Shown here: positions 19,594 to 28,376 of the stretch, in pieces
Numbering within the stretch: position 1 is the first letter of the stretch
Layout of the letters: every line of letters starts with the position of its first letter
Source: Clostridiales bacterium FE2011
GTDB taxonomy: Bacteria; Bacillota; Clostridia; Christensenellales; Aristaeellaceae
DNA length: 64,000 nucleotides
NCBI GenBank assembly: GCA_017569305.1
Contig: CP069418.1
Span: 2,666,001-2,730,000 of the forward strand
Direction: 5' to 3'
Position numbers and translations under genes: made by a program
Notes under the pieces: model-generated
What the model saw: the letters and a program-made list of their open reading frames with translations, nothing else
Told to the model about the DNA's origin: nothing
Databases searched by the model: none

Positions 19594-22038
19594 ATGAAAT
19601 ACGGCCACTTTGACGACAAAGCGCGGGAGTATGTGATTGATACGCCGCGGACTCCGTATCCCTGGATTAACTATCTCGGCTGCGAGAAGTTTTTCGGCAT
19701 CATCAGCAATACGGCCGGCGGCTACTGCTTCTATCGTGATGCAAGACTGCGCCGGATTACCCGCTACCGGTACAACAATATGCCGATCGACAACGGCGGC
19801 CGGTATTTCTATATCAATGATAACGGCACCGTCTGGAACCCCGGATGGAAGCCCGTCAAGACCGAGCTGGATGAGTATTCCTGCCGCCACGGCATGGGCT
19901 ACACCATCATCACCGGTAAAAAGAACGGCCTGAAGGCCTCCCAGAAGAGCTTCGTGCCCATGGGCTACGACGCCGAGGTACACCAGGTGACCCTGACGAA
20001 CGAAAGCGACGCCGCCAAGGACGTGATCCTGACCAGCTTCGTGGAGTTCTGCCTGTGGAACGCGCAGGACGACATGCTGAACTTCCAGCGCAACTTCTCC
20101 ACCGGTGAAGTGGAAGTGGAAGACGGCGTTGTCTACCACAAGACCGAGTACCGCGAACGCCGGAATCACTATTCCTTCTACGCGGTGAATACACCCATTG
20201 ACGGTTTCGATACCGATATGGAAACCTTCCTGGGCATGTACAACGGCTTTGAAAATCCCCAGGCCGTGCTGACCGGCAAGATGGGCAACTCCGTTGCCTC
20301 CGGCTGGCAGCCCATGGCCGCCCACCAGATCAAAGTGCATCTGGAAAAGGGTGAGGAAAAGAAATTCAACTTCGTGCTGGGCTATGTGGAACTGCCCGTC
20401 GAAGAAAAATGGGAAAAGAAGGGCATCATCAACAAGAAGCCCGCGAAGGCCATGCTGGCCGCCCTGTCTTCCGATGAACAGGTTGACAAGGCCTTTGCCC
20501 AGCTGAAGGCCCACTGGGACAACCTGCTGAGCGCCTACACGCTGACCTCCTCCGAGGAAAAGCTGAACCGGATGGTCAACATCTGGAATCCTTATCAGTG
20601 CATGGTGACCTTCAACATGAGCCGGTCCACCTCCATGTTTGAGAGCGGTATCGGCCGCGGCATGGGCTTCCGCGATTCCAGCCAGGACCTGCTGGGCTTT
20701 GTGCACCAGATTCCGGAACGTGCCCGGGAGCGTATCCTGGACATCGCCGCGACCCAGTTCCGTGACGGCGGCTGCTACCATCAGTATCAGCCCCTGACCA
20801 AGAAGGGCAACAACGACATCGGCGGCGGCTTCAACGATGACCCGCTGTGGCTGATTGCCGGTACCGCGGCTTACATTAAGGAAACAGGCGACTTCGGCAT
20901 CCTGGATGCCGCAACGCCCTATGACTGCAATCCGGATGACTGCGGCACGCTGCTGGAGCACCTGGAAGCCAGCTTCATGCACGTGGTGAACAACCGCGGA
21001 CCGCACGGCCTGCCGCTGATCGGCCGGGCGGACTGGAACGACTGCCTGAACCTGAACTGCTATTCCGATACGCCGGACGAGAGCTTCCAGACATTCTCCA
21101 ATCCCAACGCGCCGGATGAGCGGGTGGCTGAATCCGTGCTGATTGCCGGCATGTTCGTGTCCATCGGACCCGAACTGGTGGCGATTGAGCGCCGCAAGGG
21201 CAACAACGACAAGGCGGATGCCTACCAGAAGGATATTGACGCCATGACCGCCGCCATCGAGAAGGACGGCTGGGACGGCGAATGGTTTGTCCGCGCCTAT
21301 GACGCGATGGGCAACAAGGTCGGCAGCAAGGAATGCGAGGACGGCAAGATCTTCATTGAATCCCAGGGCTACTGCGTGATGGCCGGGGTCGGCGTGGAGA
21401 ACGGCATGGCCGAAAAGGCGCTGGAAAGCGTCCACAACATCCTGGAGACAGAGCACGGCATCGTGCTGCTGCAGCCCGCCTACAAGGAATACCACCTGGA
21501 GCTGGGCGAAGTCAGTTCCTACCCGCCGGGATATAAAGAAAACGCCGGTATCTTCTGCCACAACAATCCCTGGATTATTGCGGCAGAGACCGTGGTAGGC
21601 CACGGCGACCGGGCCTTCGACCTGTACAGCCGGATTGCTCCTGCATGGCGCGAGGAGATCTCTGACCTGCACAAGCTGGAGCCCTATGTTTACAGCCAGA
21701 TGATCGCAGGCAAGGACGCGAAGAACTTCGGCCAGGCCAAGAACAGCTGGCTGACCGGTACCGCGGCCTGGAACTTCTACGTGATCAGTAATTACATCCT
21801 GGGCGTCAAGCCTGATTGGGACGGCCTGAAGATCGATCCCTGTGTGCCCCACACCTGGGACGGCTACAAGGTCAGCCGCCGCTTCCGCGGAGCGATCTAC
21901 GACATCGAGATCAAGAATCCGTCCCATGTCTGCCGCGGCGTAAAGAAGGTTACCGTGGACGGGAAGGAAATCAGCGGCAATGTGCTGCCGGCTTTCGCGG
22001 ACGGAAAGACCCACGCGGTGGAAGTTATCCTCGGATAA
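19594..22038 (+). CDS. GH94 phosphorylase, cellobiose phosphorylase-like
   Basis: 814 aa, cytosolic (no signal). GH94 enzymes split beta-linked disaccharides with phosphate, giving a sugar 1-phosphate and a free sugar. It opens [20 protein letters not shown] and keeps the N-terminal beta-sandwich and the (alpha/alpha)6 barrel with the catalytic Asp in RADWND (478-483). GFRDSSQD, the [20 protein letters not shown] segment and LTGTAAW resemble cellobiose phosphorylase rather than the chitobiose enzyme encoded at 25971. ATG 19594 has CAGGAGGAAAA upstream. Cellobiose as substrate is inferred from these signatures. Confidence 0.88.
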   Translation: MKYGHFDDKAREYVIDTPRTPYPWINYLGCEKFFGIISNTAGGYCFYRDARLRRITRYRYNNMPIDNGGRYFYINDNGTVWNPGWKPVKTELDEYSCRHGMGYTIITGKKNGLKASQKSFVPMGYDAEVHQVTLTNESDAAKDVILTSFVEFCLWNAQDDMLNFQRNFSTGEVEVEDGVVYHKTEYRERRNHYSFYAVNTPIDGFDTDMETFLGMYNGFENPQAVLTGKMGNSVASGWQPMAAHQIKVHLEKGEEKKFNFVLGYVELPVEEKWEKKGIINKKPAKAMLAALSSDEQVDKAFAQLKAHWDNLLSAYTLTSSEEKLNRMVNIWNPYQCMVTFNMSRSTSMFESGIGRGMGFRDSSQDLLGFVHQIPERARERILDIAATQFRDGGCYHQYQPLTKKGNNDIGGGFNDDPLWLIAGTAAYIKETGDFGILDAATPYDCNPDDCGTLLEHLEASFMHVVNNRGPHGLPLIGRADWNDCLNLNCYSDTPDESFQTFSNPNAPDERVAESVLIAGMFVSIGPELVAIERRKGNNDKADAYQKDIDAMTAAIEKDGWDGEWFVRAYDAMGNKVGSKECEDGKIFIESQGYCVMAGVGVENGMAEKALESVHNILETEHGIVLLQPAYKEYHLELGEVSSYPPGYKENAGIFCHNNPWIIAAETVVGHGDRAFDLYSRIAPAWREEISDLHKLEPYVYSQMIAGKDAKNFGQAKNSWLTGTAAWNFYVISNYILGVKPDWDGLKIDPCVPHTWDGYKVSRRFRGAIYDIEIKNPSHVCRGVKKVTVDGKEISGNVLPAFADGKTHAVEVILG

Positions 22039-22058
22039 CGCCTCATCTGAATATCATG

Positions 22059-22091
22059 AATCCCCTGTTCCGACCCGGAACAGGGGATTTT
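22059..22091 (+). terminator. Terminator of the GH94 gene
   Basis: 13-bp stem (22059-22071 with 22077-22089, AATCCCCTGTTCC / GGAACAGGGGATT) followed by TTTT; about 20 bp after the stop. Confidence 0.85.
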
Positions 22092-22095
22092 CACA

Positions 22096-22127
22096 TAAAA
22101 AGAGAACCGCCGGAAATCCGGCGGTTC
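22096..22127 (-). terminator. Terminator of the minus-strand ABC importer operon
   Basis: 10-bp stem GAACCGCCGG / CCGGCGGTTC (22104-22113, 22118-22127) read from the minus strand is followed by TCTTTTTA. It ends the importer operon and faces the terminator at 22059, so the two convergent units are well separated. Confidence 0.85.
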
Positions 22128-22145
22128 CGAAGGAAAGTATGGAGG

Positions 22146-23654
22146 TTACTTGGCGAGGTAAGCTTCCAGCTGAGCATTGGCTTCATTCAGGTAAGCTTCC
22201 ATTCCGGCAGCATCCAGAGCGGCCAGGAAGGAGGGCAGTTCAGTCTCGGGATCGACAGCGCCGCAGTCCAGAGCCAGGGCGTACTGAGCAGCAACGTTGC
22301 CCAGGGCAGCCATTTCATTTTCAACGGGGCTGTTGTCGAACACGAAGCCCAGGGAAGGAATGCCCTTAGCGCCGGCATAGTATTCCTGGAAGGACTTACG
22401 GAAGCCCTTGCCTTCGGAAGCGGTGTCGGGCAGGATGGTGACGTTGCCAACGCCGTTGGTCCAGGGGCTGTAGGTGGCGCGGGCTTCGTCATTGAAGACG
22501 ACCAGGCCTTCGTCGTTCAGGGTGTAGTGGATGCCTTCAACACCGTAATTCATCAGGGTCATGAGAACCGGGTCGCTGTTCAGCAGGGCCAGGAACTTGA
22601 AGGCTTCTTCCGGATGCTCGGAAGCGGAGTTGATAGCCATCATGGCGCCCTGGGAAGCGGTGGTGTCCACATAAGGATCGGTGCAGGGCACGAACTTGAT
22701 TTCAGCGCCGCGGGCCAGCACGTCGGCAGAGTATTCATAGCCGAAGGCGTAGGACTGGGTGCCGATCAGGTAGGAAGCGTCCTTCTGGTGGTTGGTGCGG
22801 CAATCGTTGGAGGTTTCACCCACGGACAGGGCGGGATCGATGTAGCCGGCTTCGTAGTAGGCATGCATCTTCTCAGCGAAGGCCTTGTATTCGGGAGTGC
22901 CGAACTTGTTGACCAGCTTGTTGCCGTAGACGCCGTCAGCAGACACATCTTCGGGGTTCAGGTACAGGGACAGCAGGTTGGTGGAACCGGCGTCACCAGC
23001 CACGATGATGGAGTTGGTAACCATACGCTCGGCAACCATGGGCTCCACGAGGAAGGGATAGAAGCTGTCGCCTTTGACTTCCTTGGCCTTAGCGAAGATT
23101 TCGTCCCAGTCGAAGAATCCCTTGGCCATGAGATCGTCTACGGTGTAGCCCAGTTCGGTCAGCAGGGTGACGTTCACGTCCCAGGTGTTCTGGGTGGCGG
23201 TGTCTTTGAAGCCGTTGACGGCGTAAACGCCCTTGCCTTCAGCACCTTCGATGGTGGCGGCCTGCATCAGGCTTTCCGGAATGGCGGCCTTCAGATCGGC
23301 ACCGTACTGCTCGATCAGGTCGTCCAGCTTCAGGAAGTAGCCCTTCTTGGCGTAGCTGTTGTATTCGTCAGAGCTCCAGGAGCAGGTGAAGACGATGTCA
23401 ACATCCTTGTCGCCGGAGGTCAGGGCGTTGACGGCCTTCTCGTCGAAGTCGCCCCAGGTGCCCCAGATGACTTCCAGTTTCGCGCCGACTTTGTCAGCGA
23501 TGTACTCGTTGACTTTTTCGAGCACGGCGGAGTCGTCGGAAACGTTGCTGCCATGGAACATGATGGTGATGGTGGGCAGATCGTCAGCGGCGGCAAAGCT
23601 GCACACGGACAGGATCAGCGCCAGGGTCAGAATGAGAGACAGGAACTTTTTCAT
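22146..23654 (-). CDS. Extracellular solute-binding protein of a sugar ABC importer (DUF3502 type)
   Basis: 502 aa. ATG 23654 is used because AAGGAGG is 8 nt upstream. Signal peptide MKKFLSLILTLALILSVCSFAAADD; the Cys lacks a good lipobox, so signal peptidase I cleavage after AAA is likelier than lipidation. The mature part starts TITIMFHGS and contains IWGTWGDFDEKAVNALTSG, the pattern of the LplA/YtcQ group. The last 130 residues (LLNSDPVLMTLMNYGVEGIHY, SLGFVFDNSPVENE, AVDPETELP) match DUF3502. It is the third gene of the operon, after two permeases. The ligand is probably an oligosaccharide feeding the adjacent phosphorylases (inference). Confidence 0.93.
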   Translation of the reverse strand: MKKFLSLILTLALILSVCSFAAADDLPTITIMFHGSNVSDDSAVLEKVNEYIADKVGAKLEVIWGTWGDFDEKAVNALTSGDKDVDIVFTCSWSSDEYNSYAKKGYFLKLDDLIEQYGADLKAAIPESLMQAATIEGAEGKGVYAVNGFKDTATQNTWDVNVTLLTELGYTVDDLMAKGFFDWDEIFAKAKEVKGDSFYPFLVEPMVAERMVTNSIIVAGDAGSTNLLSLYLNPEDVSADGVYGNKLVNKFGTPEYKAFAEKMHAYYEAGYIDPALSVGETSNDCRTNHQKDASYLIGTQSYAFGYEYSADVLARGAEIKFVPCTDPYVDTTASQGAMMAINSASEHPEEAFKFLALLNSDPVLMTLMNYGVEGIHYTLNDEGLVVFNDEARATYSPWTNGVGNVTILPDTASEGKGFRKSFQEYYAGAKGIPSLGFVFDNSPVENEMAALGNVAAQYALALDCGAVDPETELPSFLAALDAAGMEAYLNEANAQLEAYLAK

Positions 23655-23673
23655 GGTCATCCTCCTTATTTTC

Positions 23674-23725
23674 AGCACCTTCCCGGGTGCTGATATTCTA
23701 TATTTTTAAGGGCTGTGCCCTTAAA
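23674..23725 (-). promoter_or_regulatory. Two hairpins between permease and binding-protein genes
   Basis: Hairpin 1: TCAGCACC (23674-23681) / GGTGCTGA (23688-23695). Hairpin 2: TTTAAGGGC (23705-23713) / GCCCTTAAA (23717-23725) with a 3-nt loop. Neither has a U-run on the minus strand. Such hairpins before binding-protein genes commonly raise that cistron's level by stabilising a processed mRNA; this role is inferred here. Confidence 0.5.
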
Positions 23726-23731
23726 TTACGA

Positions 23732-24679
23732 TTAACCTTTTACCGAACCAATGGTCAAACCAGCGACCACGTAGCGCTGGAAGAAGGGGTAAGCGCAGGC
23801 AATCGGGACTACGATGAACACGACCAGGGCCATCTTCAGGGACTGGGAGGGCAGCTGTGCCGCGGCTTTGGCAGCATCCGCACCCAGCATGGAGGAGTTC
23901 TTGGCCAGGAAGTCCGCGTTGCGCTGCATCCGCATCAGCAGATACTGCAGGGGCATGATTTCCATGTTCTTGTTCAGGTACAGCAGGGACAGGAACCATT
24001 CATTCCAGTAGGCCAGGGAGACCAGCAGGGCGATGGTGGCAATGCCGGGCTTCACGACCGGGAGTACGATCCGCAGGAGAGTGGAGTATTCTCCGCTGCC
24101 ATCGATGGTGGCGGCTTCAATCAGCTCCGTCGGGACGGTGGTCTGGAGGAAGGTCCGCATGATGATGACATTGAAGGGACTGAAGAGCATGGGGACGATC
24201 AGGGCGGCGTAGTTGTCGCTGAGCCCCAGAACGCTCTTGCAGATAACGAAGGTGGGTACCAGACCGCCTCCGAAGATCATCGTGAAGAAGCTGAGGAAGT
24301 TGAAGAAGTTACGAAACCTGTAGTCCCTGCGGAACAGCGGGTAAGCGTACAGCACTGTAATGGAGACGCTCAGGAGTGTACCGACCGCAGTGATCAGGAA
24401 GGAGTTAAAGTAGCTTCTCCAGAGGGCATTCCCCAGCTGGAAGGTGTAGGTGAAGGCTTGGGTGCTCCAGGAAAGAGGAGCGAAGGAATAACCGATCTGA
24501 CGAATGCTTTCCTCGGAAGAGAAAGCGATGATGATGACGAAGATGAAGGGGATAATGCACATCAGCGAGAATGCTGCCAGCACCAGGTGGAAGACGCTCT
24601 GGGTTCCCGTGCCGAAGCGATTCAGGGAGAAGGAGCCTGCCTTAATCTTCTTCTTAGCAGATTGACTAACAGCTGTCAT
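23732..24679 (-). CDS. Carbohydrate ABC transporter permease, LplC type
   Basis: Inner-membrane subunit, 315 aa, with six hydrophobic segments. The EAA cytoplasmic loop that docks the ATPase is EAATIDGSGEYSTLLRIVLPVVKPG. It begins MTAVSQSAKKKIKAGSFSLN. ATG 24679 has GAGGAGG upstream. 20 bp after the first permease gene. No ATPase gene is in the operon or window, so the pair must use a shared MsmK-like ATPase encoded elsewhere. Confidence 0.92.
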   Translation of the reverse strand: MTAVSQSAKKKIKAGSFSLNRFGTGTQSVFHLVLAAFSLMCIIPFIFVIIIAFSSEESIRQIGYSFAPLSWSTQAFTYTFQLGNALWRSYFNSFLITAVGTLLSVSITVLYAYPLFRRDYRFRNFFNFLSFFTMIFGGGLVPTFVICKSVLGLSDNYAALIVPMLFSPFNVIIMRTFLQTTVPTELIEAATIDGSGEYSTLLRIVLPVVKPGIATIALLVSLAYWNEWFLSLLYLNKNMEIMPLQYLLMRMQRNADFLAKNSSMLGADAAKAAAQLPSQSLKMALVVFIVVPIACAYPFFQRYVVAGLTIGSVKG

Positions 24680-24699
24680 CGGGCGAACCTCCTCAATAA

Positions 24700-25665
24700 T
24701 CAGAACAGGGAACTGTCGGGGTCAATTTTGCGAACCAGGGAATTGGCACCGATAATGCAGATCAGGCCGATAAAGCTCTGCAGGAAACCGGCGGCTGAGC
24801 TCATGCCCAGGTTATGGGTGTTGGCGTAAGCCCTGTACACGTAGGTATCCACAACCTGCGTGACCGGATACAGAGAACCGGAGTTCTGGGGGACGTTGTA
24901 GAACAGGCCGAAGTCCGCGTTGAAGATCTTGCCGACGTTCATGATCAGCAGGATGACGATCATGGGGCGGATGCCGGGAAGGGTCACGTGCCAGATTTGC
25001 TGCCATTTGGTGGCACCGTCAACAGCCGCAGCTTCATACTGGGTGGTGTCGATGCCGGTGATGGCGGCCAGGTACAGCACGGAGGAGTATCCCAGGTTCT
25101 TCCACAGGTTACAGATGGTCAGGATCAACGGCCACCAGGTGGTATCGTGATAGAAGTTTGTCACTTTCTGTCCGGCGGCTTTCTGCATGAAGGGGATCAT
25201 GCCGCTTGTGGGATCCAGGAACGCCAGGACGAAGTAGCTGGCGACGACCCAGGACAGGAAGTAGGGGAAGAACATCATGGTCTGGTACGTCTTGGCCAGG
25301 AACCGCGTGGTCAGTTCACTCATCATGACCGCGAAGGCTACTGAAATGACCAGGCCGAGAAGGATCCACAGGAGGTTGTAACCCAGGGTGTTGCGGATCA
25401 TGATGCCCGTATCCGGGGATTTCAGGAACTCAAAGTTCTTCAGTCCAACCCATTCACTCTTGACGATATTGTTCCAGAATGTGTTGGGACGGAATGCCCG
25501 GTAGTTCTTAAAGGCAATCACAATGCCGAACATGGGCAGGTAGCGGATCAGAAGTAGCCAGACGGCGCCGGGCAGCATCATGGTGGTAAGCCAGAAGGTC
25601 TTCTTCGTGGCGGCGAAGCTGCGGAGCCCGAGGCGACGCCTGTCTTTTGCCTGAAGCGCTGTCAT
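24700..25665 (-). CDS. Carbohydrate ABC transporter permease, LplB type
   Basis: First gene of the importer operon, 321 aa, six hydrophobic segments. It begins with a basic cytosolic stretch, then LLIRYLPMFGIVIAFKNYR, the hallmark of LplB/YtcP-type permeases. EAA loop: EAAAVDGATKWQQIWHVTLPGIRPM. ATG 25665 is preceded by AAGGAGGATG. Heterodimer partner is the product of 23732-24679. Confidence 0.92.
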   Translation of the reverse strand: MTALQAKDRRRLGLRSFAATKKTFWLTTMMLPGAVWLLLIRYLPMFGIVIAFKNYRAFRPNTFWNNIVKSEWVGLKNFEFLKSPDTGIMIRNTLGYNLLWILLGLVISVAFAVMMSELTTRFLAKTYQTMMFFPYFLSWVVASYFVLAFLDPTSGMIPFMQKAAGQKVTNFYHDTTWWPLILTICNLWKNLGYSSVLYLAAITGIDTTQYEAAAVDGATKWQQIWHVTLPGIRPMIVILLIMNVGKIFNADFGLFYNVPQNSGSLYPVTQVVDTYVYRAYANTHNLGMSSAAGFLQSFIGLICIIGANSLVRKIDPDSSLF

Positions 25666-25704
25666 GGGCTTTCATCCTCCTTCATTGTCTTATCTGGTGA
25701 TTAA

Positions 25705-25733
25705 ATTCTATAAAAAGGACAATTTTCTGTCAT
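25705..25733 (-). promoter_or_regulatory. Promoter of the ABC importer operon (minus strand)
   Basis: On the minus strand ATGACA (25728-25733) and TAGAAT (25705-25710) are separated by 17 bp; the ATG at 25665 lies about 40 nt downstream. Confidence 0.6.
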
Positions 25734-25847
25734 TATCCTCTATTGTCAAATCTTGACTCCGGTTGCGCTGTTGGCCAAAGGATTGAAAAATAACGGATTC
25801 AGGGAACGACGGTATGTATATATATAATCGGAAGCCGCAGGATTTTC

Positions 25848-25900
25848 TGCCATTGACAGGGGTTGACAGCAGAATGCCAATCCGAGACAAAAAATGCCAT
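25848..25900 (+). promoter_or_regulatory. TGCCA direct repeats, candidate AraC/YesN operator
   Basis: AATGCCA occurs at 25873-25879 and 25893-25899, exactly 20 bp apart, and TGCCAT also at 25848-25853. The proximal copy ends 16 bp before the -35 of the chitobiose-phosphorylase operon. AraC-type activators bind two direct half-sites about two helical turns apart at such positions. The rest of the 305-bp divergent gap (25666-25970) holds the two promoters and no gene. Confidence 0.45.
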
Positions 25901-25915
25901 ACCTGTTCCTTCTTC

Positions 25916-25944
25916 TTGAGCTTTTGATTTGGTATGCTTATAAT
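25916..25944 (+). promoter_or_regulatory. Promoter of the chitobiose-phosphorylase-like operon
   Basis: TTGAGC (25916-25921), 17-bp spacer, TATAAT (25939-25944). The ATG is 27 bp further on, with CAGGAGG upstream. It probably drives five genes up to 33531. Confidence 0.8.
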
Positions 25945-25970
25945 GAAAAATACAGCGCAGGAGGTTCTAT

Positions 25971-28370
25971 ATGCGTTACGGATATTTTGACGACGCCGCA
26001 CGCGAGTACGTGATTGACCGGGTCGACGTGCCTGTTTCCATGACAAACTATCTAGGTACCCAGCGGATGGGTACCGTGATATCCCATAACGCCGGAGGAT
26101 ACAGCTGGCTGGACAGCCCGCAGCATCACCGGATTACCCGATTCCGTCCCAACGGCGTCCCCATGGACTGGCCGGGACACTATGTCTACCTGCGTGATGA
26201 TGAAAGCGGAAAGTACTGGTCCCTGAGCTGGCAGCCCACGGGCCTTCCGCTGGACGAAGCGAAATATGAAGCGCGGCACGGCCTGAGCTATTCCCGCTTC
26301 AAGTGCGATTACCAGGACATCAGCGCGGAGCAGCTCCTGTTTATTCCCCGGGAAGCCGGGAAGGAAGATCCGGTAGAGATTTTTGACGTCCGGATCCGGA
26401 ACAATTCCAGCCGGGAACGGAACCTCAGCGTATACGGCTATGTGGAGTTTTCCTTCCATGAAATTGACATGGACAACCAGAACTTCCAGATGAGCCTGTA
26501 TGCCGCCGGTTCCCACTACGAGAACGACGCGGTGCTCTGCGAGCTCCACTATGAGCCCAACGCCTGGCAGTTCTTCGCCGGCAACTTTGTGCCGGACGGA
26601 TACGACGGCGTGCGGGAAGCCTTCATCGGCAACTACTGCACGGAGCGGAACCCGGCAGGCGTGAGCACCGGAAAGCTGACCTCCTCCCATGAACTGGGCG
26701 GCAATCCCTGCGGCGCGCTGCAGAAGAAGCTGACCCTGAAGCCGGGCGAGGAAGCACGGGTGCTGTTCTACCTGGGCACCGGCAAGGGCGACGCTGCGGA
26801 AAAGGCCAGGAAGCGCTATGACGAAGCGGGCACGGATGAAGCCTTCGCGGAACTGCGCAGCTTCTGGGACGCCAAGCTGGGCGGCCTGCAGGTGACGGTT
26901 CCCCATGAAAACATGAACCGCTCCCTGAACATCTGGAACCTGTACCAGAGCGAAGTGAACGTCCTGTTCTCCCGGTTCTCCTCCTTTATTGAAGTGGGCG
27001 GACGCACCGGCCTGGGATACCGGGATACGGCACAGGACGCCATGTGCATTCCCCACGCGGAACCGGATATGTGCATGAAGCGCATCCGGCAGCTGCTGCA
27101 CGGACAGATGAAGCAGGGCTACGGCCTGCACCTGTTTGATCCGGCAGTACTGGAGAAGGAAGAAACGGACGGCTTCAAGTCTCCCACGGTGATTCCGGAG
27201 GCGGACAAGAAGGGCATGCTGCACGGGCTGAAGGACGCCTGCGCGGACGACGCCCTGTGGCTGATCCCGGCGATTGTGGAAAACGTGCGGGAGAGCGGCG
27301 ACCTGAGCTTCTTTGACCAGGAGATTCCCTTTGCCGATGAAGGCAGCGGAACCGTCTGGGATCATATGAAGGCGGCACTGGATTTCTCCTATGAACAGGT
27401 GGGCAGCCACGGCGTAACCAAGGGCCTGCGGGCGGACTGGAACGACTGCCTGAACCTGGGCGGCGGCGAAAGCGCAATGGTGGCTTTCCTGCTGGTGTGG
27501 GCGACGAACCACTTCCTGGATGCGGCCCGGGCTATGGGACGCAAGGAAGATGAAGCAAAATACACGGCGCTGAAAGCACACATGGAAGAGACCTGCCGGA
27601 AGCAGCTGTGGGACGGAAAATGGTTCCTGCGCGGCTTCACGGCAGCCGGGGCGCCGATCGGCTCCCAGGCGGCAGTGGAAGGCAAGGTCCATATGGAAAG
27701 CAATACCTGGGCCGTGATCAGCGGCGCCGCGGACCGGGAACAGGGCCTGAGCTGCATGGACGCGGTGGATGAATGGCTGTACACCCCCTGGGGCCTGATG
27801 CTGAACGCGCCGTCCTTCGTCACGCTGGATGACAGCATCGGCTTTGTGACCCGGGTTTATCCGGGCGTCAAGGAAAACGGCGCTATCTTCAGCCATCCGA
27901 ACCCCTGGGCCTGGGTGGCGGAGTGCATGCTGGGCCGGGGCAGCCGTGCCATGAAGTTCTACGACGCGCTGCTGCCGGAAAACCAGAACGACAAGATGGA
28001 AATCCGGCAGGCGGAGCCCTACAGCTACTGCCAGTTCATCATGGGCAAGGATCACACGGCCCACGGCCGGGCACGGCATCCCTTCATGACCGGTTCCTCC
28101 GGCTGGGCCTACTATGCGGCAACCCGCTACATGCTGGGCATCCGGCCCGGATTTGACGGCCTGACAGTGGATCCCTGCATCCCGGCGGAATGGGACGGCT
28201 TTGAGGCGGTGCGGAAGTGGCGCGGCGCGGAATACCGGATCAACGTAACGAACCCCAACCATGTGGAAAAGGGCGTGGGACGGATCCTGGCAGACGGAAA
28301 GCCTGTGGAAAAGATTCCTGTCTTCGATGAAGGCATCCACTTCATTGACGTGGAGCTGAAAGGAGAGTGA
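25971..28370 (+). CDS. GH94 phosphorylase, N,N'-diacetylchitobiose phosphorylase-like
   Basis: 799 aa, cytosolic. It starts MRYGYFDDAAREYVIDR and follows Vibrio chitobiose phosphorylase (as I remember it) closely: [66 protein letters not shown] with the catalytic Asp in RADWND (487-492), and GVKENGAIFSHPNPWAW. Products would be GlcNAc-1-P (or another hexose-1-P) and a free sugar. The next gene, 6 bp away, is a phosphohexomutase that could take the 1-phosphate to 6-phosphate. Family certain; GlcNAc2 specificity likely but not proven. Confidence 0.88.
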   Translation: MRYGYFDDAAREYVIDRVDVPVSMTNYLGTQRMGTVISHNAGGYSWLDSPQHHRITRFRPNGVPMDWPGHYVYLRDDESGKYWSLSWQPTGLPLDEAKYEARHGLSYSRFKCDYQDISAEQLLFIPREAGKEDPVEIFDVRIRNNSSRERNLSVYGYVEFSFHEIDMDNQNFQMSLYAAGSHYENDAVLCELHYEPNAWQFFAGNFVPDGYDGVREAFIGNYCTERNPAGVSTGKLTSSHELGGNPCGALQKKLTLKPGEEARVLFYLGTGKGDAAEKARKRYDEAGTDEAFAELRSFWDAKLGGLQVTVPHENMNRSLNIWNLYQSEVNVLFSRFSSFIEVGGRTGLGYRDTAQDAMCIPHAEPDMCMKRIRQLLHGQMKQGYGLHLFDPAVLEKEETDGFKSPTVIPEADKKGMLHGLKDACADDALWLIPAIVENVRESGDLSFFDQEIPFADEGSGTVWDHMKAALDFSYEQVGSHGVTKGLRADWNDCLNLGGGESAMVAFLLVWATNHFLDAARAMGRKEDEAKYTALKAHMEETCRKQLWDGKWFLRGFTAAGAPIGSQAAVEGKVHMESNTWAVISGAADREQGLSCMDAVDEWLYTPWGLMLNAPSFVTLDDSIGFVTRVYPGVKENGAIFSHPNPWAWVAECMLGRGSRAMKFYDALLPENQNDKMEIRQAEPYSYCQFIMGKDHTAHGRARHPFMTGSSGWAYYAATRYMLGIRPGFDGLTVDPCIPAEWDGFEAVRKWRGAEYRINVTNPNHVEKGVGRILADGKPVEKIPVFDEGIHFIDVELKGE

Positions 28371-28376
28371 TCCGGC

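Noticed and set aside
21816-24829. Long plus-strand open frames over the minus-strand ABC importer
   Set aside because: They are the complements of clear binding-protein and permease genes, and cross the terminators at 22059-22127.
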